A stretch of 40,205 bases of DNA from Acidobacteriota bacterium. Lineage in GTDB: Bacteria > Acidobacteriota > Terriglobia > Terriglobales > Acidobacteriaceae. A program made the position numbers and the translations under genes. Where the stretch lies: positions 1 to 40,205 of the forward strand of contig JAGWSG010000049.1 in the NCBI GenBank assembly GCA_028876335.1, written 5' to 3'. Under the pieces are notes generated by a model, which was given only the letters and a program-made list of their open reading frames with translations, did not search any database and had not been told where the DNA came from. This document shows positions 33,103-40,205 of the stretch, one piece after another (within the stretch, counting starts at the first letter, position 1; every line of letters begins with the position of its first letter).

Positions 33103-33873
33103 TTAGTTGCGGCTGTTGAGCTTTGAGAGCAGGCGCAGCATCTCAAGATACAGCCAAACCAGCGTGACCATGATGCCGAATGCGCCATACCACTCCATGT
33201 ATTTGGGAGCGCCGGCATTCACACCATGCTCGATGAAGTCAAAGTCGAGCACCAGATTGAGGGCCGCAATGCCCACCACCAGCAGGCTGAATCCGATGCC
33301 GATGATGCCAGAGCCGTTGATGGTGGTGAACTGGACGCCAAAGAAGCCCAATATCATCTCCGCGATATAGAACAGCGCGATGCCACCGGTTGCCGCAATT
33401 ACGCCAATCCGAAACTTCTGCGTCACGCGAATCATGCCTGAGCGATACAGGAAAAGCATCACAAAAAGTGTGCCAAAGGTCAGGCCCACAGCCTGAATGG
33501 CGATGCCATGCGTCCGCAGGTTGTAGAAGGCGGAGATCCCGCCCAGGGCAAGACCTTCCAGCAGGGCGTAGATGGGAGCGGTTACTGGCGCCCATTCTTT
33601 CTTGAAGATGGTGACCAGCGCGACGATAAATCCGCCGAAGAAACCGAGCAGCATCCAGCCGGAAATCGCGCCCATATCCTGCGACTGCATGAACTGCATC
33701 CACGTCCACATGGCTGAGGCCATGGCAAGAACCAGCAGAATGCCGGTCTTGTTCACCGTGCCGTTCATGGTCATGCGCTCAGTGGCGTCAATGGTGCCGC
33801 CGTACTGCAACCCCTGGTTGCCATCGAACGTTTTTTCGCCAAGGGCAGGATTGGAAGTCTTAAAAAGTGCCAT
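33103..33873 (-). CDS. Bax inhibitor-1/YccA-family membrane protein
   Basis: This 256-residue protein has a soluble N-terminal 45 residues (LFKTSNPALGEKTFDG) followed by seven hydrophobic segments from about 45 to 250, ending EMLRLLSKLNSRN. The order and lengths, GGISAFYN after the third helix and the late DFDFIEHGVN acidic site match the BaxI_1/YccA branch of the TMBIM family. Bacterial relatives conduct Ca2+ or modulate membrane proteases; which applies here is unknown. GGAGGAG lies four bases before the ATG. The longer frame upstream has no ribosome site. Confidence 0.9.
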   Translation of the reverse strand: MALFKTSNPALGEKTFDGNQGLQYGGTIDATERMTMNGTVNKTGILLVLAMASAMWTWMQFMQSQDMGAISGWMLLGFFGGFIVALVTIFKKEWAPVTAPIYALLEGLALGGISAFYNLRTHGIAIQAVGLTFGTLFVMLFLYRSGMIRVTQKFRIGVIAATGGIALFYIAEMILGFFGVQFTTINGSGIIGIGFSLLVVGIAALNLVLDFDFIEHGVNAGAPKYMEWYGAFGIMVTLVWLYLEMLRLLSKLNSRN

Positions 33874-34005
33874 CAAACTCCTCCGGTTGAAGCTCCAGCG
33901 CATGCCTTTGTGTCGGCGCACGATTGATACGGAGCCTCTCTTCCCATTTTAGACGCCGCAACTTTCAGGACAGATGTTCAGAATCGTACCGGCTCCGCAC
34001 GCACG

Positions 34006-34338
34006 CTAAGATTTGCTCTTCGCTGTTGCGAAATGGGACTCGAGCAACTCCGCCAGCTTCACATCGTTGGCAGAAATTTGTCCGCCTATATCGTGGGTTG
34101 AAAGATACACATCAATCCGGTTCCACACGTTTTCCCAGCGCGGATGATGGTTCATCGCATCAATGGGACCTGCAACCGAAGTGATGTAGGCAATCGCTTG
34201 AGCAAAGTCATTGAATCCAAACCGCTTATGCAGCTCATGCGTCGGTGTTTCGCCGCTTCCTTCCACAACGCTCCAGCCTGGAAGCGCATGCAGCGCGGTT
34301 TCGATTTCTGCGGAAGTAAGTGCCTTTCGTTCGCTCAT
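34006..34338 (-). CDS. phhB: 4a-hydroxytetrahydrobiopterin dehydratase (PCD/DCoH)
   Basis: This 110-residue protein dehydrates 4a-hydroxytetrahydropterin so that the pterin cofactor of aromatic-amino-acid hydroxylases can be recycled. The signature NHHPRWENVWNRIDVYLSTH (about 64-83), with the catalytic His pair, is complete, and LPGWSVVEG is the usual N-terminal landmark. No phenylalanine hydroxylase gene lies in the window; PCD proteins may also serve Moco-linked pterin repair, and moeA-moaC are far upstream. It lies after pcrA on the same strand with a 75-base gap. Confidence 0.93.
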   Translation of the reverse strand: MSERKALTSAEIETALHALPGWSVVEGSGETPTHELHKRFGFNDFAQAIAYITSVAGPIDAMNHHPRWENVWNRIDVYLSTHDIGGQISANDVKLAELLESHFATAKSKS

Positions 34339-34413
34339 GATTCAACCCGCTCTCTTTCCTGGGACTCTAATCTCTTTGATGAAGGTACGCGAAACGCGTT
34401 GTGCGGCTGTACC

Positions 34414-37134
34414 CTAAATCTTTTCAAGGTTCGCGAATTTTTCCATCAGCTTCTTCATGCCGTGGCGCGGAAACATCACCGTCAGCTTTGCGTTTTCACC
34501 GTCGCCCTCGCGAATCAGGATCGTTCCTTCTCCATACTTGGAGTGGCGCACGCGCTGCCCCTTGTTCAGTCCAGTCGAACCTTTCGGATCCGGTAGATCC
34601 ATTTCCGGCCGTGCAAATGCGCCGGGCTTACCGCCGAAAAAGCGCGCAATGTTGTCGATGGAACCCGCATCGGCCTTCTTGCGTGTTGTGGAGCTGCGGT
34701 TGCCGCCATTTGCCGTGCTGCGCGGTATCTCCTGGCTCTCATCCTCGTAGTTGTAATGCCGCTCGCCAAAGTCAGTCCCGCCGCGCTGCCCGCCATAGCG
34801 CGAACCACTCTTTCCTGCGCCAAAGCTATAGGCCGGCACTGTCCATGCTGAGGGCCGGGTGCTGCCCAGGGCTTCCATGAGCGGCGGCGGTATCTCTTCG
34901 AGGAATCGCGAAGGCACTGATGCCTCCGGAGCATCATTGCCGTAGCGGCGCCGATAGCGCGCACGCGTCAGCACCAGCGTGTTCATGGCCCGCGTCATGC
35001 CCACGTAGCAAAGCCTGCGCTCCTCTTCCAGCTCTTCCGGATTCATCAGCGTACGCGAGTGAGGAAACAAGCCTTCTTCCATTCCGGCGAGAAAAACGAG
35101 AGGAAATTCCAGGCCTTTTGCGGCGTGAAGTGTCATCAATGTCACGCGGGAATCGGGGTCGAACTGGTCAGTGTCCGATGCGAGCGCTGCGTGATCGAGA
35201 AATTCGGCCAGCGTTTCGCCGCGTTCTTCCGCGTCATGCGCAGCGTTGGCCAGTTCCTTCAGATTTTCTATCCGGCTGAATGACTCGGGCGACCCCTCAG
35301 CCTCAAGCGCCTTGATGTACCCCGTCCGATCGATGAGGAATCGGATCAGTTCCGGCAGCGTGGCCACATCTTTGCGTGCCGTGGAGCTGGCCGCCAGCGC
35401 TTCCAGAGTCTCCATCGCGCTCTTTTCAGCCTTGTCCGCTTTGCTCGATTCAATCTTCGCAGCAGGCTTCAAAAAGGGCTTCTTTTTCGCTTCCGCAAAG
35501 GGAGAAAAGTGGCTCGCGTCCAGCAGCGGAATCTGGTCGTCATTCGCGCCAAAATTGAAATCAAATTCTGTATCGCCCGTGCTCGCGCTGCTCTCCGCAC
35601 CGAACGCAAAGTCCGTATCGCCATCCGACTCAACTGCTCCGGCCTCTTCACCCGTGTTCAGCTTCCCCGCAAAATCGGGATCCATCATGGTCTGCGCTTC
35701 AATCATCAGCTTGCGAAACGTGTCGAGTGCCATCAGCGCACGGGTTGGAATGAGCTTGTTTGTAATCGCCGCGCCAATCGCATCCCATGTGGACGTACCC
35801 GTCTCAAGCGCCAGCCGTTCGAGCGTCGCAAGTGTGGTTGCGCCGATGCCGCGTGCGGGCGTATTGATCACGCGCTGCAGCGCCATCGAGTCATGCGGAT
35901 TGCGCACTAGCCGCAAGTAGCCCAGCAGATCCTTGATCTCGGCGCGCTCGTAGAAGCTGAATCCGCCCACCATGGTGTAGCTGATGTTGTAGCGCCGCAG
36001 CGCTTCTTCCACCAGGCGGGATTGGGAGTTGGTTCTGTAGAGAACGGCGCAATGCGCGTCTGCGCCTTCATTTGTTGACGTGCGCAGGAACGCCTGGATC
36101 TTATCTGCGATAAAAAGCGCTTCATTTTCGCCGTCGGGCGCTTCGTAATACCCAATCAGCGATCCGCCCTGGCGGTCGGTCCAGAGTTTCTTGCCTTTGC
36201 GGCGGAGGTTGTTGGCGACGACAGCTCCTGCTGCCTCAAGGATGACTTGGGTGGAGCGGTAGTTTTGTTCGAGGCGGATAATGCGGGCGTTGGGAAAATC
36301 CTGCTCGAACTCGAGAATGTTGCGGATATCCGCGCCGCGCCAGGAGTAAATGGACTGGTCTTCATCGCCAACGGCGCACACATTCTTCGCTTCGCCGGCG
36401 AGCAGCTTCATCAGTTCGTACTGCGGGCGGTTGGTGTCCTGATATTCGTCCACAAGCAGATAGCGGTAGCGGCGCTGGTAGCGCTCGCGGACCTCGGATG
36501 ACACTTTAAGCACGCGCACGGCTTCCAGCAGCAGATCGTCGAAGTCCATCGCGTTGTTTTTCATCAGGTCGTCGCGGTAAGCCTTGAATATGTGCGCGAT
36601 ACGCTCGCCATTCGGGTCAGACGAGCCAAGAAAATAGTCCTGGGGATCGACCATATGGTTCTTTGCCCAGGAGATGCGGCTCAGCACTGTGCGTGGCGTC
36701 AACTGCTTCGTGTCCATGCCGAAGCGCTTCATAATCTGCTTTACGATGCCCTGCTGGTCGTTCTCGTCGTAAATGGCGAACGAGCGCGTCAGCCCCTTGC
36801 CGTTAATCTGCAGTACCTCGATATCGCGCCGGAGAATGCGCACACACAGCGAATGAAAAGTGGCGATAAGTGGTTTGGAAAGAGCTGCATGACCCAGCAG
36901 CTTGTTAACGCGCTCACCCATCTCAGCCGCGGCCTTGTTGGTAAAGGTGACAGCCAGAATTGCGTCGGGCGCGACGTGGGCCTGGTCAATGAGCCAGGCA
37001 ATACGGCTGGTGATGACGCGTGTTTTGCCTGACCCCGCACCGGCAAGAATCAGCAACGGACCTTCCGTGGCTTCCACGGCGGCGCGTTGTTCGGGATTGA
37101 GATGAGCAATGAGTGAATGCACTGGAAATTCCAA
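34414..37134 (-). CDS. pcrA: ATP-dependent DNA helicase PcrA/UvrD, with large acidic insert
   Basis: This superfamily 1A 3'-5' helicase is used in excision repair and replication-conflict clearance. It has LNPEQRAAV, Walker A AGAGSGKT (31-38), LLVDEYQDTN (226-235), DEDQSIYSWRGA (257-268), LEQNYRST, LMTLHAAKGLEFPLVF (666-681) and VGMTRA (711-716). The C-terminal KGQRVRHSKYGEGTI (858-872) is the Tudor-like module that contacts RNA polymerase. At 906 residues it is some 170 longer than PcrA, mostly from an acidic insert at 483-590 and a Gly/Ser linker at 760-845. The start is TTG; a GTG four codons later gives MHSLIAHLN and may be the true one. Confidence 0.95.
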   Translation of the reverse strand: MEFPVHSLIAHLNPEQRAAVEATEGPLLILAGAGSGKTRVITSRIAWLIDQAHVAPDAILAVTFTNKAAAEMGERVNKLLGHAALSKPLIATFHSLCVRILRRDIEVLQINGKGLTRSFAIYDENDQQGIVKQIMKRFGMDTKQLTPRTVLSRISWAKNHMVDPQDYFLGSSDPNGERIAHIFKAYRDDLMKNNAMDFDDLLLEAVRVLKVSSEVRERYQRRYRYLLVDEYQDTNRPQYELMKLLAGEAKNVCAVGDEDQSIYSWRGADIRNILEFEQDFPNARIIRLEQNYRSTQVILEAAGAVVANNLRRKGKKLWTDRQGGSLIGYYEAPDGENEALFIADKIQAFLRTSTNEGADAHCAVLYRTNSQSRLVEEALRRYNISYTMVGGFSFYERAEIKDLLGYLRLVRNPHDSMALQRVINTPARGIGATTLATLERLALETGTSTWDAIGAAITNKLIPTRALMALDTFRKLMIEAQTMMDPDFAGKLNTGEEAGAVESDGDTDFAFGAESSASTGDTEFDFNFGANDDQIPLLDASHFSPFAEAKKKPFLKPAAKIESSKADKAEKSAMETLEALAASSTARKDVATLPELIRFLIDRTGYIKALEAEGSPESFSRIENLKELANAAHDAEERGETLAEFLDHAALASDTDQFDPDSRVTLMTLHAAKGLEFPLVFLAGMEEGLFPHSRTLMNPEELEEERRLCYVGMTRAMNTLVLTRARYRRRYGNDAPEASVPSRFLEEIPPPLMEALGSTRPSAWTVPAYSFGAGKSGSRYGGQRGGTDFGERHYNYEDESQEIPRSTANGGNRSSTTRKKADAGSIDNIARFFGGKPGAFARPEMDLPDPKGSTGLNKGQRVRHSKYGEGTILIREGDGENAKLTVMFPRHGMKKLMEKFANLEKI

Positions 37135-37255
37135 AAAGCTGGTCAGAAACCAGTGTACCGTTGATGACTTTGGTTGAGTCTAACGTCCGATACTTCAACA
37201 AATCCGCATAGGAGCGATGCTAAGATGACCTCGTTCCGCGCGAGACTCGACCCCC

Positions 37256-38143
37256 ATGTACGCTCCCTCCATTTCCACCATTACGGGTGCCGTAACCTCC
37301 AATGACGGCACGGCGATTGGATACAGCAAGTTCGGCGAGGGACCTTCGCTTGTCCTGCTGCACGGGAGTCTCTCCTCCTCGCAACACTTGATGGAACTGG
37401 GCCGGGCGTTGGCGGATGGATTCACGGTGTATATTCCCGACCGGCGGGGCCGCGGAACCAGCGGGCCCATTGGCAGCGGCTATTGCCTGGAGCGTGAGGT
37501 TGAGGACCTGACCGCCATGTTGTTCAAGAGCCAGGCGCGCATTGCATTTGGAGTGGGTACGGGTGGCCTGATCCTGCTGCAGGCATTGATGGTGTACTCG
37601 GGACTGCGCAAGATTGCTCTTTATGAACCGCCACTGGACGTGGATGGAAGCCTGATTGAGACTCTGGCGCCGGTGATGCGGCGCTATGAAAAAGAGCTGG
37701 CTAAAGGGCAGATGGCTGAGGCTTTAACGACCGTGATGAAAGGCTGGGGCATGCTCCCCAACACGATTGTGGGCAAACTTCCGCGCTTTCTGCTGGAACG
37801 CAGCTTTAAGCAGGCCATGGCGCAGGAAAAGGAAGAGTTCACCCCGAGCGAGACGGCGCTCGAGTCCCTGATCCCCATGCAGAGCTACGACTACAAGCTG
37901 ATGGTAGAGAGCAAGGGAACTCTGGAGTCCTACAGAATTGCGCACGCCGAAGTGCTGCTGCTGGGTGGGTCAAAGACTCCGGCCATGCTGAAAAACACCC
38001 TGGACAAGCTGGAGAATGTGATTCCACATGCACGGCGCATTGAACTGAAGGGGATGGGACATACTGGTCCTGCGGGGCACGACGGCGAACCGGATAAGGT
38101 GGCCGCAGTGTTGCGCGAGTTCTTTGGACCGAGGACGATGTGA
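37256..38143 (+). CDS. Alpha/beta-hydrolase-fold protein lacking the nucleophile Ser
   Basis: This 295-residue protein has the fold marks LVLLHGSLSSSQH (oxyanion loop), YIPDRRGRGTSG, a late acidic strand and the His loop KGMGHTGPA. The nucleophile elbow, normally GxSxGG, reads GVGTGG (99-104): Gly101 stands where Ser is expected, with Thr102 next to it. So classical ester hydrolysis is unlikely, and it may be a non-hydrolytic member. The gene is divergent from pcrA, and its last base pairs overlap the LOG gene start (GTGA inside ATGTGA). TAAGAT at 37221 may be the -10 box. Confidence 0.85.
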   Translation: MYAPSISTITGAVTSNDGTAIGYSKFGEGPSLVLLHGSLSSSQHLMELGRALADGFTVYIPDRRGRGTSGPIGSGYCLEREVEDLTAMLFKSQARIAFGVGTGGLILLQALMVYSGLRKIALYEPPLDVDGSLIETLAPVMRRYEKELAKGQMAEALTTVMKGWGMLPNTIVGKLPRFLLERSFKQAMAQEKEEFTPSETALESLIPMQSYDYKLMVESKGTLESYRIAHAEVLLLGGSKTPAMLKNTLDKLENVIPHARRIELKGMGHTGPAGHDGEPDKVAAVLREFFGPRTM

Positions 38144-38712
38144 GCAGTGGAGGCGAAGAAAGGTCGGGCCGATATGCGGCCGTCTATTGCGGCTCGGCGC
38201 CGGGCAACCATCCGGCATTCCTGAACGAAGCAAAACAAGTGGGCGTGGAACTGGCGCGGGCCGGGTTTGGCATGGTTTATGGCGGCGCGAGTGTGGGCCT
38301 GATGGGCGCAGTGGCCAATGCGGCAATGGCCGGCGGCGCGGAGGTCATCGGCGTTCTCCCGAAGATTCTTTCAGACAGCGAAGTTGCCCACAACGGATTG
38401 ACGAGATTAGAGATAGTCCGCGGCATGCACGAGCGCAAGGCCCGCATGGTGCACCTGGCCGACGCCTTCCTGATTCTGCCCGGCGGCTACGGGACGCTTG
38501 ATGAGCTGATGGAGATTGTGACCTGGGCGCAGTTGAAGATCCACGCCAAGCCGCTGGTGCTTATCAATACACTTGGCTACTTCGATGGACTGCTCTCATT
38601 CCTGGACACGGCCGTATCCTCTGGCTTTCTCCGCGACCACAATCGCGCGCTGCTGACCGTGGCACGCGATGCAGCGGAGGCGGTGCGACGGATTCAGGCA
38701 CAAAGTGAATAG
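38140..38712 (+). CDS. LOG-family nucleotide 5'-monophosphate phosphoribohydrolase
   Basis: This 190-residue Rossmann protein has the N-terminal VYCGSAPGNHPAF, GFGMVYGGASVGLMGAVANA and the family signature PGGYGTLDELMEI (about 113-125) with the catalytic Glu. LOG proteins split ribose-5-phosphate from N6-modified AMP (cytokinin activation in plants) and from other NMPs in bacteria. The GTG start overlaps the hydrolase stop by four bases, with GAGGA five bases before it, so both are co-translated. The coupling to a degenerate hydrolase is unusual. Confidence 0.92.
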   Translation: MSSGGEERSGRYAAVYCGSAPGNHPAFLNEAKQVGVELARAGFGMVYGGASVGLMGAVANAAMAGGAEVIGVLPKILSDSEVAHNGLTRLEIVRGMHERKARMVHLADAFLILPGGYGTLDELMEIVTWAQLKIHAKPLVLINTLGYFDGLLSFLDTAVSSGFLRDHNRALLTVARDAAEAVRRIQAQSE

Positions 38713-38862
38713 GGACTTTTGTGGCGTGCGAAAAGAGATGAATTTGTAGCCAAAGTGAAGAAGAAAAGTAAGGAATTGCTCGCCGAATTGAAGGGGTAAT
38801 CTGCGAATCGGTGCAATCGCCATATTTTTCTGGAAGTTTGGCCCCCAAAAATCGAGGAATTT
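38713..38862. other. Non-coding gap after the LOG gene
   Basis: This is the first part of a stretch of 338 bases without a well-supported gene. It is AT-richer than the surroundings. The LOG frame stays open for 28 codons after its TAG, then meets TAA at 38797; the residues (FVAKVKKKSKELLAELKG) look helical but have no support of their own. No tRNA or repeat is seen. Confidence 0.5.
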
Positions 38863-39039
38863 GTGGATAGTTGCGTTCCTGGTGGACAAACGGAGCGAGC
38901 GAATGCGTGTGCCCGGCGAAAGAAAGGAAACGTGCCATTGGCAATTGAAGATGACTTTGAAATGTATGAGAGCGCCGGGGGAGATTTTATTGCAGATGCG
39001 AGGAAGCGCGCACCGATGGCGCGCGCTTCACTCTCTTAG
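38863..39039 (+). CDS. Possible small gene (58 aa), low support
   Basis: A GTG with GAGGA about four bases upstream opens a frame of 58 codons ending TAG. The second half (PLAIEDDFEMYESAGGDFIA, then DARKRAPMARASLS) has protein-like character; an internal GTG at 38932 is an alternative start. It ends 12 bases before the convergent peroxiredoxin stop and shares a hairpin with it. No family is recognised, and chance cannot be excluded. Confidence 0.25.
   Translation: MDSCVPGGQTERANACARRKKGNVPLAIEDDFEMYESAGGDFIADARKRAPMARASLS
39004..39028 (-). terminator. Hairpin after the secreted peroxiredoxin gene
   Basis: AAGCGCGC pairs with GCGCGCTT around a nine-base loop, 23 bases after the peroxiredoxin stop on the minus strand. 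There is no T-tract. It also lies at the end of the small plus-strand frame. Confidence 0.45.
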
Positions 39040-39050
39040 TGTTTCAAGAC

Positions 39051-39641
39051 TTACTTGTGGTTGAGCTTCTGCACAATTTCCAAGGACTTTTGCACGTGCT
39101 CAGCGGGCGAGAGTTGGTCGTCTTTGGAGGAGAGCACCGAGACGATCTTGCCGTCTTTATCGATGACGAAGGTGATGCGCTCAAAGAAGCCGTGGCCGAT
39201 TTCCTGGCCGCGCACGTCTTTCTGGCCGGCTTTGCCGGGGAAGGAAGTCACGCCGTAGGCCTCGCCGATTTTGCCATCGGGGTTGGAGGCAACGGGGAAC
39301 TGACCTGCACAGAAGTTGGGGTCTGCGGAGAACTGCTTGAGGCGCGCCATGCTGTCTTGCGAGACGCCAATGATGCTGGCGCCGGCAGCGGTGAACTTGC
39401 CCTTTTCTTCGGCGAAGGTGTGGGCCTCAATGTCGCAACCGCCGGTGTAGGCCGAGGGATAGAAGTAGACAACGACCGGTCCCTTCTTCAATGCGGCCTT
39501 GAGAGAGAAGTGGAATTCCTTGCCTGCGAGCGAGGCGGGCGCGGAGAATGCGGGCGCCGAGTCACCCACTTTGAGCGCGGCGAAGGCGGGAATGGAGAGC
39601 GCGGCCGTAAGGGCCAGAACCAGAAGCAAATGTTTCTTCAC
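39051..39641 (-). CDS. Secreted peroxiredoxin (Bcp/AhpC-TSA family)
   Basis: This 196-residue protein has a signal peptide (KKHLLLVLALTAALSIPAFA-A) and a thioredoxin-fold peroxiredoxin domain. The peroxidatic Cys is in FYPSAYTGGCDIEAHTF; the usual TPxCT is altered to TGGCD. A second Cys (PNFCAGQFPV) could resolve. GVSQDSMARLKQF and FERITFVIDKDGKIV fit the family. GTG is the start, with GGGAGG six to seven bases upstream. It should reduce peroxides in the periplasm, complementing the cytoplasmic Bcp at 9843-10316. Confidence 0.9.
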   Translation of the reverse strand: MKKHLLLVLALTAALSIPAFAALKVGDSAPAFSAPASLAGKEFHFSLKAALKKGPVVVYFYPSAYTGGCDIEAHTFAEEKGKFTAAGASIIGVSQDSMARLKQFSADPNFCAGQFPVASNPDGKIGEAYGVTSFPGKAGQKDVRGQEIGHGFFERITFVIDKDGKIVSVLSSKDDQLSPAEHVQKSLEIVQKLNHK

Positions 39642-39780
39642 GAAAGACCTCCCTGCAATGTGAGACTTAAAAGTGCGCGGACGCGGCTAAACGGCGGGAA
39701 AGCCGCAGAACCGGAGAATAGCAGAGTGCGAGGAGAGCTGTCGTCGCGCAGGACTATCCTCCGGGTCAATTGTGGGCAGA

Positions 39781-40205
39781 CTAAGCCTTCCTCGGTCTGA
39801 AGAATCCAAAGCCCATCTGCTCAGGCATCAACGGCTCGAACTTCTCGTAGTGCAGTTGACGGCATCCGCTCGTGTGGTCGAAGACCATGGTAGTGGGGTC
39901 CTGCTTGGTGTAGGGCTTCCACTCAAGGCCAGCCTGCGATGGATTGCCGGTACGGGCGAAGTTGATCCAGGCGCGTGAGACCTTGTCCTGCAGAGCGTAG
40001 CCGGCGGGAGCGTCCCCAGTGGCAATGCGTACCTGGCGATCGTGCAAATTGTGGAAGACGAAAGCAAGTTCAGCAGTATGGAAGGCCGTGGTGCCACCGT
40101 TGACCGGGTACTCGTAGGTGAAGAGGTAGTTGTAGACCGGCGCGGTGCCGGCTTCGCGCTTGGCCTCCAGCGCCCTGTTGCTGGGTACGGCGAAGAAGAG
40201 AACGT
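39781..40205 (-). CDS. Type-B carboxylesterase, C-terminal part (cut by window edge)
   Basis: The last 141 codons of a minus-strand gene are present. VYNYLFTYEYP, then FHTAELAFVFHN with the catalytic His (HTAEL, normally HGAEL), WINFARTGNPSQAGLEWKPY and MVFDHTSG are the standard end of para-nitrobenzyl-esterase/cholinesterase-fold enzymes. The Ser and Glu of the triad lie outside the window. Substrate and secretion cannot be judged from this part. Confidence 0.9.
   Translation of the reverse strand, partial: VLFFAVPSNRALEAKREAGTAPVYNYLFTYEYPVNGGTTAFHTAELAFVFHNLHDRQVRIATGDAPAGYALQDKVSRAWINFARTGNPSQAGLEWKPYTKQDPTTMVFDHTSGCRQLHYEKFEPLMPEQMGFGFFRPRKA

Noticed and set aside
37139..37153. Inverted repeat CTGGT-CAGAA-ACCAG between pcrA and the hydrolase gene as an operator
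   Set aside because: Only five base pairs per arm; this occurs often by chance and no regulator gene lies nearby.
38713..38799. Readthrough of the LOG stop codon into 28 further codons
   Set aside because: LOG proteins end at about this length, and an open stretch of 28 codons is easily expected by chance.

Overview
This 40.2 kb window is a chromosomal, mostly housekeeping segment of a GC-rich bacterium. The gene content suggests Acidobacteriota, class Terriglobia (Acidobacteriaceae-like). Pointers are TrmFO, a reaction-centre-type two-haem cytochrome c, a DUF192-like/PilZ fusion, a CstB-like persulfide dioxygenase, an alditol/xylitol oxidase, a GH30 glucosylceramidase-type enzyme and several secreted TPR proteins. 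This assignment is inference; no rRNA or marker search was possible. I see no phage, transposon, integron, CRISPR array, tRNA or rRNA in the window.

Layout. 1-1433: partial LURP-one-like gene, then a TetR regulator and a cupin gene as a small operon with a 28-bp perfect palindrome over the regulator start. 1459-4882: trmFO and a GNAT gene (minus, 4-bp overlap), then a secreted TPR protein ending in a strong terminator. 4949-6717: moeA-moaC (molybdenum cofactor). 6822-8584: a 55-residue ORF and a secreted GH30 glycosidase. 8601-10316: dihaem cytochrome c, 3-methyladenine DNA glycosylase and Bcp peroxiredoxin on the minus strand. 10401-13014: a secreted protein with a repeated DRPTLHR motif and a delta-9-type fatty-acid desaturase. 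13087-18139: CstB-like enzyme, DUF192-like/PilZ protein, a small membrane protein, an unrecognised 249-residue protein and a secreted TPR protein. 18143-23045: alditol oxidase, DUF2934 protein with a histone-H1-like tail, and the pyrR-pyrB-pyrC operon. 23134-37134 is almost entirely minus strand: zinc-ribbon membrane protein, cmk, a putative AlkZ-related protein with a basic disordered tail, mutL, an adenosine-deaminase-family enzyme, a thioredoxin-like protein, an amino-acid permease, small basic proteins, a Bax-inhibitor-1 homologue, phhB and pcrA/uvrD. 37256-40205: a degenerate alpha/beta hydrolase coupled to a LOG-family gene, a secreted peroxiredoxin and the C-terminal end of a type-B carboxylesterase.

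The window contains no obvious new defence or biosynthetic system. The most unusual signals concern translation initiation. Two neighbouring minus-strand genes (thioredoxin-like and permease) appear to start at CTG behind strong Shine-Dalgarno sequences, because no ATG, GTG or TTG lies in the required position. Several other genes have a TANNNT box 6-7 bases before the start codon, which suggests leaderless transcripts. Other notable points are the DRPTLHR repeat protein, a roughly 108-residue acidic insert in the PcrA helicase, an alpha/beta hydrolase lacking its nucleophile serine, and the DUF192-like/PilZ fusion.
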